Below are positions 56,048 to 64,000 of a DNA stretch of 64,000 bases, in pieces; the first letter of the stretch is position 1, and each line of letters opens with the position of its first letter. Position numbers and translations under genes: made by a program. This DNA is from Xanthostigma xanthostigma. Its lineage: Eukaryota; Arthropoda; Insecta; Raphidioptera; Raphidiidae. Below the pieces are notes generated by a model. That model made no database searches. It was given only the letters and a program-made list of their open reading frames with translations, and had not been told where the DNA came from. The stretch covers positions 43,488,401 to 43,552,400 of the forward strand of contig OY754465.1 in assembly GCA_963575645.1 (NCBI GenBank). The letters run 5' to 3'.

Positions 56048-57300
56048 TCAACCACTCGAGATAATGTTAATGCATTGCACAGTATTGAGTACGATTACTT
56101 GCGTCTTTTATCATGGGTAACTCCAACACACCTACTGTCATACGAAGAAATGAAAGAATAATTCGTTTATAAAAATAATTCGAATAGCAACCTTTTAATC
56201 ATTAAAATTATTCGATTATTCCCAAGTGTTAAATATCGTGGTTTGTTGGCTGTAACCTAGAACAATGGTGGTTTGGCAGCGTCGGCCTTTTCAGCTTCCC
56301 TTGAAGTTGCTTTAACATTCGCGATCCTCCGAAAACTCATATGTACAATGAAAAAGTTTTAATATTAATTGCAGGACTAAAATACTGAATAAATAAAAAA
56401 AAATATAAATTACGGGATGTACCGAAAGAAATTCATGACACATAAAGCGATGGAAAGCGAAATCTTAATAATTTTTTGTCAGAAGGACGAGTCTGGAATA
56501 ATTTTCGTCAAATTAAATCAGTATTATTAAAAATTTTTAAACTACCTTTTTTGAAAACAGATATATGATTCGCTGTATCGATACTTTTTTTATTATTATA
56601 ATGTGATAGGTATATTATTAGGTTTACAGATTTGATGTACAAACTAACATTTCTGCAGTTTACTGGTTTAATAAGCGGCGCGTGGTCGTTAATTTTAAGC
56701 GACAGTTCTATTTGTATAGCGGCGCACGATTTTGTAATTTAGATTTAATTGAAAAATTGCTAGAATTTGACAGAGGATGTCATAACTCATTAAGGCGAAT
56801 ATAATCAGTAAATGTATCCGCAATAAAATCAACAATATCATGCTCCAGTATAAAAAGTGTTAACACTTTTGACCTGTTTGGTATTTCAGTGTTTTTACAT
56901 TTTTTCATATAATATATTATACTCAATATGTTTTTTTCAGTGCAACAAGATAAACACTATAGACTATAGAAATTTCGATTATCAAATGTTTAGTTTAATT
57001 CTTACGAGAGTTATTTGAAAAATGCAATTTCGACACAATGTTAAAAGAACATGAAAAATTGCGAACGGTAGGCGGTGCTGCCGTCACGCATCCAGCGAAT
57101 ACAAGACATGAGACTCAAAAATTAAAAACATTTTTAAGACTCTAGACTTCTTCGTAGGTGTTCAAAACGGACAATCATTCGGCTTTTTTGCTACAAATTT
57201 GATATAAACGGTTTATATTTTAGATCTGGTCAGCCAGTCACAATATTATCTATACTATTTTAGTAGCGGCATATATTCTATGTCTGAAATTCCATTATTT
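56048..57300. other. Gene-free stretch
   Basis: AT-rich, without recognisable exon, RNA gene or transposon end. Confidence 0.5.
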
Positions 57301-57309
57301 TGATTCCTA

Positions 57310-57850
57310 AATTATGTTGCGCGATCCCTGTTGGGACGACTATGCTTTTTGTGGAATATTCTCGCAACAACAACAATGGAAAGCATGTAGTCAAAACCCG
57401 ACCTTCATAAAGTTGCCTGAAGAAGACGATGCATGTAAAGGAAGGATCTCGGTGCTTCTAGAACATTCTACAGGGCGGGGGGACGAAGCTATAAAATGCG
57501 AGCGGAGTGGTTGGCAAGTCAGTTAGTCAGTTGGTTAGTTGCAGCGTATGTACAGTGGATTGCAGACAACTGTGAAATAAATTGTTCAGTCGGTACAGCA
57601 AGGCCAAGGCAACTGCTAAGATAGAAGATAAATGAGCTGTGAATATAGTTAATAGACAAGTGTGAATAAGTGTACTAGATAAACTTTGTTGTGTTTGTGT
57701 GTTGTAAATATTTTGTGTTCATAATTTAGTGACTATATTCTGTTACTTTAGTCTTTTATTTTATTATTTAGAACTGTCGTTATTTTCTTCTGTTACGTTT
57801 GAGAAGTAGGCTTTCGTTTGTGTGTTTCACTGTTTTGTTAAACGTTTATT
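57310..57850 (+). mobile_element. Possible solo LTR (uncertain)
   Basis: A GC-richer block has a TATAAAA box at about 57490, a repeated AGTTAGTCAGTTGG start-site-like segment 30-40 bases later, and GAAATAAATTG as a poly(A) signal at about 57575. This order resembles an LTR promoter of an insect retrotransposon. Ends, target duplication and a partner LTR were not found, so the call is tentative; old and alone if correct. Confidence 0.25.
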
Positions 57851-58601
57851 ATTGTAAATACATAATTTTCACCACGAACTAAATCAGTTTTGTTGCATGT
57901 ATTATTAACTGACCAAATTTTAACAGCGGCAAAATATTATTAAACAAAATATGCCGATTAATTGAGAGTGGTTTGTTTATGCAATAATTTTAATGAAATA
58001 GTCTTTGTGCAAATCAAGCTTTATGACAGTTGATTGCACGCCTCTCTTTAGTCTTCCGGTAATTTTTATTCATTTGACGTTTCTGTCTAGTTTTACGAGC
58101 AACGGATGAACGTGTTAATTAACTCCATTTAATCTCTCTCCCTCTGTCTGTCTCTTTCTCTGTCTCTCAGTGCTTGTTTTTTTATCTTGTGTGTTATAGC
58201 TACAGTTGCGAGAAGGCCGGGATTAAAGAGAAAGCCTCAGAATTTGTCGGTTTGCCTCATATTTAGAAATTTGAGTTTTCGGTCCCGAAAATGTATAATT
58301 TCATTAAAATCGTTCGATTCGTGCTATATTTTAATATTGTTTTACAGTTATAAGCATAATATTTTAACCGTACCTAGTACCTACTGACTTCAACGAACGG
58401 TTTTGACCACAGTGACGTCACAATATCTTCTTCCTCGTTTATCTCCGAATCTAGTATGTCAAAAATTTTGAAAAAACACTTATAATTAAGCTGGTTAAGT
58501 TTTAGCGCCGTATTATTTTCTATAGTTTTCCTGTGATCGTTACGGGTTTCTTTATTTGCCTTATTCTTTCAAAATTTCAGGTCTAATAATTTTGAAAAAA
58601 T

Positions 58602-58785
58602 CGTTTTAGCTAGGTCTCATCTCTCGAAAAAATCGTTTTCATACAAATTTTATCATTATAAAAATCAATTTTTTGACGTATGAAAATACATATTTAAGTA
58701 TTTTCATACGTCAAAAAATTGATTTTTATAATGATAAAATTTGTATGAAAACGATTTTTTCGAGAGATGAGACCTAGCTAAAACG
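58602..58785. repeat. 184-bp perfect palindrome
   Basis: Arms of 88 bp (58602-58689 and 58698-58785) with an 8-base loop, ATATTTAA. CGTTTTAGCTAGGTCTCATC at the outer end. No mismatch noticed. It is followed by the dispersed repeat at 58852. Confidence 0.95.
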
Positions 58786-58851
58786 GTTTTTTGCCCCCCA
58801 AAATCCCTTTTCAGTAAATTTCATCCAAATCGTTAGCGCCGTTTTCGAGAA

Positions 58852-58975
58852 AAGCACGCACAGGGTCAGGCGGAACGTTAGGAACGTTACACTTTTTCGT
58901 GCATGCAGCCGGTGTCTTATCAATTTATAAGATTGGTGATTCATCAATTTATAAGACGTTATCACGTCAAAAAAA
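58852..58975. repeat. Second copy of the 14.4 kb repeat
   Basis: AAAGCACGCACAGGGTCAGG, two units of GGAACGTTA, CATGCAGCCGGTGTC and ACGTTATCACGTCAAAA. Fewer minisatellite units than at 14428. Confidence 0.85.
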
Positions 58976-60086
58976 ATTGGAGGTAATGAAAATTAAAATT
59001 AAATCATTAAAAAGTTGAAAATTCAGTTAAAATTGTTAAAATAATCGAAAAGTGCTAAGGTTTAATATTTTTTTTTAATTTATTAAAAGTCTCCTATTTA
59101 AATTGGAAAAAATATTAAAATATGCGTAAGACATCGATGCTTTACATAGTTAGTTTTCGGAACTGCTGACAATATTTGGTTATTTGCAAAAAAATAAAAT
59201 GCACCGTTTGCATGCTAGGTTGACATATTTTCCATAAGACTACCTGTAAAGTTTTTTTTTAATTTTTAACTTTATAAATCTCCTAATTATTTAGGATTTT
59301 TTACAGAAAATTTTGTCATAAAAAAATCTATTAAAAAAACTTTATTTCAGATTTTTTTCATTATCTTCGTAAAACGGCTCAAAACCTCCAAAACTAATAT
59401 TAACGCGAATCGCGATGGAAACCGCGGAAAAAGATTAGTATTGAAATATTGCACCATTATTTTAATTTATTATACACATGGAGTGTTCACATGGTACAAA
59501 ACGGTAAAATAATATTATTGTACTGAATTGTTAAATACGGTGTCAACTTACCATAATTCAGCAGTATAATCGACATATCGAACTTGTTCGCTATTTTGAA
59601 CGACTCTGTATCGACAGAATAATATTATTACGTAAAAGCATTTATCGATAATTGCATGGCAGGTGTTCAACAATAAATTGTTTTCTCACATTTTATAACA
59701 GAATTTATTACTTTGTTCTGAAAACTTTATAAATTGGTTTTCATATTTTGCTTTTAAAGGCCGCTATCTGCAATGGCTATTTGAGGCAAATGTGGATTCA
59801 GTAAATTTTATAAATCAATCTGCGTTTTTTTTTCTCACCGACTTAAAAAGGAGGTTATCAATTCGACGTGTAAGTTTGTATGGGCGCGTTTATCTGATAA
59901 TTTGTTAAAGCCATTGGCACCGTTACTATTTGCCATTTTATACTTCTACATTTTTTTTAAATTTCAACGTTATCAATAGCAATTATGGGCGAAAGTAGAA
60001 ATTATGGGAAATTGGAATAAGCTAGGCAACTTTATGTTCACCGGAGTTCGACAGGTAATATGTCATGACTCATGGTCTTGGCTAAA

Positions 60087-60490
60087 GGCCGCTGCACATG
60101 AGGCTGGTTTTGCCGCTAGAATCACTGCTGAAACTTGTGCTGGCTGGCGCGCTGGATGCGAAGATGGAAATGACGTCACTGCGGGCTCGCGTGCGTGGTC
60201 AAAAGACGGATTTTAAAATTAGAGCCGGGACTTTTTTCGTGCTTGTTTGAGCAAGAAACAATCAGGAAACAGTATCTTGTCACGTGGACGATATCGACAA
60301 ACGCCCGCAAATAAACATGGCGTCATAGTGTGAGTTTTGTTCAGAGACAATAAACGTTCACTTATGTTAACATTCGAACTGTTACTGCGCGCGCACCAAA
60401 CCCATCTACAAAACTAAGCATCGTGTGCGAAAACATAAAAAACCATCACGAAACTCACAGCACGCTTGAAACCTAGCAGTGTGCAGCGGC
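60087..60490 (+). mobile_element. MITE with GGCCGCTGCACA ends
   Basis: GGCCGCTGCACATGAGGCTG at the left and GTGTGCAGCGGC at the right. CTTGTGCTGGCTGGCGCGCT inside. A second copy in opposite orientation is at 62574-62993. The chance ORFs it carries read the same in both copies but have no family likeness. Confidence 0.85.
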
Positions 60491-60535
60491 TAAGAAACCA
60501 TCTCGATAATTTTATCATAGACATCAAGGTTACCA

Positions 60536-60685
60536 GATTACAGAGGGCGCCTCGTTCCATCTAACTAATTAGAGTTAGCGCGAGCATGTCGTCAGTTGAT
60601 GGACAGGTTTATAAACAACAGTCGTTGTCATGCAATCATCATCCACCCCACTACTATCCAGCGGAACGAGGCAACCTATGTAATC
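60536..60685. mobile_element. Short MITE
   Basis: GATTACAGAGGGCGCCTCGT at the left and GAGGCAACCTATGTAATC at the right are inverted ends. Worn copies are at 3630 and 15121. Confidence 0.75.
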
Positions 60686-60890
60686 TACTAATCTTGCACG
60701 GACATAATATTATTTATCAGAAATTATTGTGGGATACCATGGGAAATTTTAATAAGATGGCCGGCCCAGCAATTACAGTTTCTCGGCTAGAGGAAGAATG
60801 AAAAAGTTTCAGACACATCTACCCCTGCCGGAATTCGAACCCAGTACCTTCTGAATGCGAGTCTAGTGTTACACTGCTCAATTTTTTTTA
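60686..60890 (-). mobile_element. SINE fragment (same family as 42.4 kb)
   Basis: On the minus strand ACACTAGACTCGCATTCAGA, GGGTTCGAATTCC and GCCGGCCATCTTATTAAAA match the first 200 bases of the SINE at 42411. The 3' body and tail are missing; it joins the short MITE at 60685. Confidence 0.8.
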
Positions 60891-62034
60891 CAAACAACAA
60901 TATCGTCGAAGTGTTCGTAGAAGAGTTTCCTGGCAAATTCTTCTGAAATATTTATATTGCAAATGATTTTGGAATATAGAAGTCAAGCATACCCTACTAC
61001 CTAGTCAATGGTCTTGTTTACCATTTTTATACACTAACAGAATTTAAAATAATTCCAAACAGAGCTGAAATCTTGAACCTTTTCGATGAACAGGTTCCAT
61101 GTTTCTGGTTCATTATTATGTAACATTACTAGGGCGTACAGCTTTCAAGACATTCTTGGAATAGAGATTGTAATTGCCTAGTCTTGCTATATTTGTAAAC
61201 TCGACCGTGTTGCGATTATACCCGAGAATATAATTAAAAGTTTGATTTGAATAAACGTTTGGAGCGTCTTATACAATTAATTATTGCGAATTTCTTAGAG
61301 TTAACAAATCACTGTTATTATTGATTTCAATCGTTCCACATTCAACAATTCCTGTACTTGCCTATACTTATTTTATTAATAAACATATCTCATTATATAA
61401 TACCACAGCTATCCACACCATTGTATTAAACTGCGTATTTTAAAATGGTTCAGTGACGGTCATTTAATGTTTTGTAGAAAATATTATCGAATAAGCATCT
61501 AATTTTATAAAGCTTGAAAATATAGTATGTATAGAAATTTTGCTCCATACTCTAAACGTACATAATTTGTGACACCCAGGGTTAGTGATTTAGCAATGGC
61601 ACAGCTCAGGAGTCAATAATAATTTACATTTTAAAAAATATACAACAAGAAAATACAGTCATAGCCCGATATACAAAGTCATATTATGTAAATTCCTAAT
61701 GTGTGTTTGGATGTCTGTCTGACTTTCTGGACTCTCCGGTAGATTTAGGAAGTTGAAACTTGGCACACTTACAGTCAAATTTTCGATTTTCTCCCCAGGG
61801 AACGAAATAGAGGGGTTCTTGGAAAGAACTCCATAGAACACTGTTTGGAAATAATTATAGTAATAATGGATGGTTTCCGTAGTTATGAATATAATATAGT
61901 GCAGCGCAATTTGATATCGTGCAAACCGAAAGGCAATCAAATCTGATGATGCCGTGTACATTTCCTTCGGACATTTAAAACACTTTTTCAAATATTGATC
62001 TTCAATATTGCGCCTGGCGAAGACAGGTTTTATC
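60891..62034. other. Gene-free stretch
   Basis: No exon recognised. 61690-61800 (TGTCTGTCTGACTTTCTGG, GTAGATTTAGGAAGTTGAAA) looks like a piece of a common insect transposon, family unknown. Confidence 0.5.
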
Positions 62035-62047
62035 ACTATAGTTTTAT

Positions 62048-62315
62048 TCAATAAATAAAATTATCGACCAATTTTTCAGACAATATATTGACAAAAAATA
62101 TAATTAATATATTAACGTTTCGATCCAGATTTGGATCTTCTTCAGAACGGATCTAAAAATATAAAAAATAATTAATAATTATATAGTCCAAGAACGATCT
62201 TCGTGAAATACCTAAAATCTCAAACGGCCAAAAATTTGAGTGATCGTTCCTGGGGTTACAAGAAACTACTCTGACCACGAAAGTTTCTTCTAATCAGACG
62301 TTAATCAAAGATTTG
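62048..62315 (+). mobile_element. 13-bp-TSD family copy with a hammerhead-like core
   Basis: TCAATAAATAAAATTATCGA at the left and CAGACGTTAATCAAAGATTT at the right, flanked by a perfect 13-bp duplication ACTATAGTTTTAT (62035-62047 and 62316-62328; the match runs on for 22 bases with one difference). On the minus strand 62147-62115 read CTGAAGA, hairpin GATCC-AAATCT-GGATC, GAAAC: the core of a hammerhead ribozyme. Confidence 0.8.
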
Positions 62316-62573
62316 ACTATAGTTTTATACAATAAATTACCAGAGACAGTTGAAAATTTTGAAATTAAAAAAAATGTATCCTGAAATTAAATTTCCAGAC
62401 AAAGAACTTTGGCAAATTACACACATTTCTTTCAATTATGCCGCGTAAATACATATATATTATATATAGTACCTATGCAAATATAGTAAGTACTAAGTAC
62501 TTATAGATAAATGTACATAGGGCTCCGCAAATTCAGGAGCCAGCTCTGCCACCTCACATTTCACGTAAGTAAA

Positions 62574-62993
62574 GGCCGTTGCACACGGGCTAGTTTTGCC
62601 ACTAGATTCCTTGCTAGATTTCAAGCGTGCCGTGGCGCTAGCTTTCGTGATGGCTTTTATGTTTTCGTTTCACGCAATACTTATTCTGAAGCTAGCTTTC
62701 TAGATAGGTTTGGTGCGCGCGCTGCGACAGTTCCCTGAACAGAACGCACATTATAACGCCATGTTTGTTTGTGGACGTTTGCCCATCTCTCCCACGTGAC
62801 AAGATACTGTTTTCTTATTGGTTCTTGACCAGAACAAGCGCAAAAAATAGCTTCGGTTCTAATTTTGAAATCCATCTAGTAACCACGCACGCGAGCCCCA
62901 GTGACGTTATTTCCAGCTTCGCAGCCAGCGCGCCAGCCAGCACAAGTCCCAGCAGTGATTACAGCGGCAAAACCAGTGTCGTATGCAGCAGCC
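62574..62993 (-). mobile_element. Second copy of the GGCCGCTGCACA MITE, inverted
   Basis: GGCCGTTGCACACGGGCTAG at the left and GTATGCAGCAGCC at the right. The right part reads, in reverse complement, like 60087-60210 with about one change in eight. Different ages or an old family. Confidence 0.85.
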
Positions 62994-63489
62994 TTTAACT
63001 TAGAGAATTTGAGGCGCCTAATACTTAGATGTTTATTTGTATTGGCTACTGCTGGTTTGCAATGTACGTACTGTAGGTACTGTTCATACAACGGAGCCAG
63101 GCTTGCCCGACTAGCCGACCTGCTCACGGCCGTTCGCGAGTCGTGAGGTACTGTGTTTGTTATATTATGTTGAAATAACTTAGGTACTACATTCAACTAA
63201 CACGCTGTTTATGCATACATATTATGAGCTAGGGATGGTGGTCTCTATAGTCTTTATTTATTTTCCTAATCGTAGAACTGAGGGTGTAAACAGTAGCTTA
63301 AGAACAAATGGAATCGGATTTTCGAAACAATTACCTATGTCCTTCAAGATAATATAGGAAATCGGCTATCATTGATATTATGTCTCTTTTGGAAGTTACA
63401 CTTCTCTTGACGCGTTATGAATAAATGATGAGAGTTAATTTTGAAGACATAAGATCAGAATTAATTAGCAGCATGATGTCGCCGACTGT

Positions 63490-63773
63490 CAGTGGCGTAG
63501 CGTGGACTAATGTAGACGTGGGCGAAGGCCTTTTCTTTCAGTAGGTACCTATTACCAAGAGTCAAGATCAACGCAGTGATCCTGCCATATTTGTAGGTAG
63601 GTTATATTTAGTAGGATCTTTTAAGGCACTAATCGTGCTATTTATTTAGCGTAGATAATATAGACCATGGCGTTTGGCCTCAAGTCAGCGCACAAGAGGG
63701 TCTTGCGCGGGGCCCTCAAAGGCGCGATGTAGTGGGCGAGGACCCGCTTTGCTCGCCCCTAGCTACGCCACTG
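63490..63773. mobile_element. hAT-like MITE
   Basis: CAGTGGCGTAGCGTGG and CTAGCTACGCCACTG ends with a perfect 8-bp duplication CCGACTGT (63482-63489 and 63774-63781). A CGTAGATAATAT core and GC-rich right part; no transposase. Confidence 0.92.
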
Positions 63774-64000
63774 CCGACTGTAACATCAGGATAAAATTGT
63801 TCGTTAAATCGTACACCGTGGACATTTTCTTAAATATTTTGATTTTCAGCACTTTTACCAAAAATTCGAGTGATGGAAAATGTAAAATAGTGAATATGAC
63901 AGATGTCAGGAAATGTTTTATTTCAATACGATAAACATTATTATAATATGTGCTTATAAATTGTATACAATGGTGATTGATATTATGAATATTATTATTA

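Noticed and set aside
60004-60216. 70-codon ORF rich in Ala, Cys and Gly, similar to a frame at 62.9-63.2 kb
   Set aside because: Both frames lie in copies of one MITE; the likeness is of DNA, and changes do not favour codon third positions by eye.
61659-62051. 130-codon minus-strand ORF
   Set aside because: No domain recognised; part of it is a repeat common in insect transposon ends and the start overlaps another element.

Overview
Insect-like nuclear DNA: AT-rich, intron-split genes with GT-AG junctions, an elongator tRNA-Met, and a dense load of short DNA transposons, SINE pieces and LINE remains. The order of insect cannot be fixed from this window. I read it without any search tools; family names rest on recognising protein motifs and element ends.

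Left part (about 1.3-26.9 kb, minus strand): the first 17 coding exons of an axonemal dynein heavy chain of the DNAH2 (inner-arm I1/f, 1-beta) type. The exons join in one continuous reading frame of 5,504 coding bases (about 1,834 residues). They cover the N-terminal tail, the linker and the first residues of AAA1. The P-loop exon and the rest of the motor lie beyond the left edge of the window.

Middle (27.2-35.8 kb, plus strand): a complete five-exon gene for a 393-residue tetraspanin of the peripherin-2/ROM1 type. It starts 284 bp from the dynein start codon, head to head, so the two genes probably share a promoter. That interval holds an RFX X-box-like site.

Right part (35.8-64 kb): gene-poor. 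It has one sound tRNA-Met gene, two candidate first coding exons of unknown genes (42.05 kb and 52.50 kb), a tRNA-derived SINE with clean target duplications, several tRNA-like relics, and many inverted-repeat elements.

Mobile DNA fills the introns and the right part. Five hAT-like elements have perfect 8-bp target duplications. Two Harbinger-type deletion derivatives carry MADF-domain genes, one of them also a piece of transposase. There is a P-like element with a THAP exon, and a pogo/Tigger-like element with TA duplications that contains a LINE 3' end and three tandem histone-type 3' stem-loops. A five-copy family has 12-13 bp target duplications and, in one copy, a hammerhead-like core (probably Penelope-related). 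Two very large near-perfect palindromes (1.1 and 1.2 kb) are also present. The most unusual signals are the histone stem-loop array, the hammerhead-bearing family, and the shared dynein/peripherin-like promoter.
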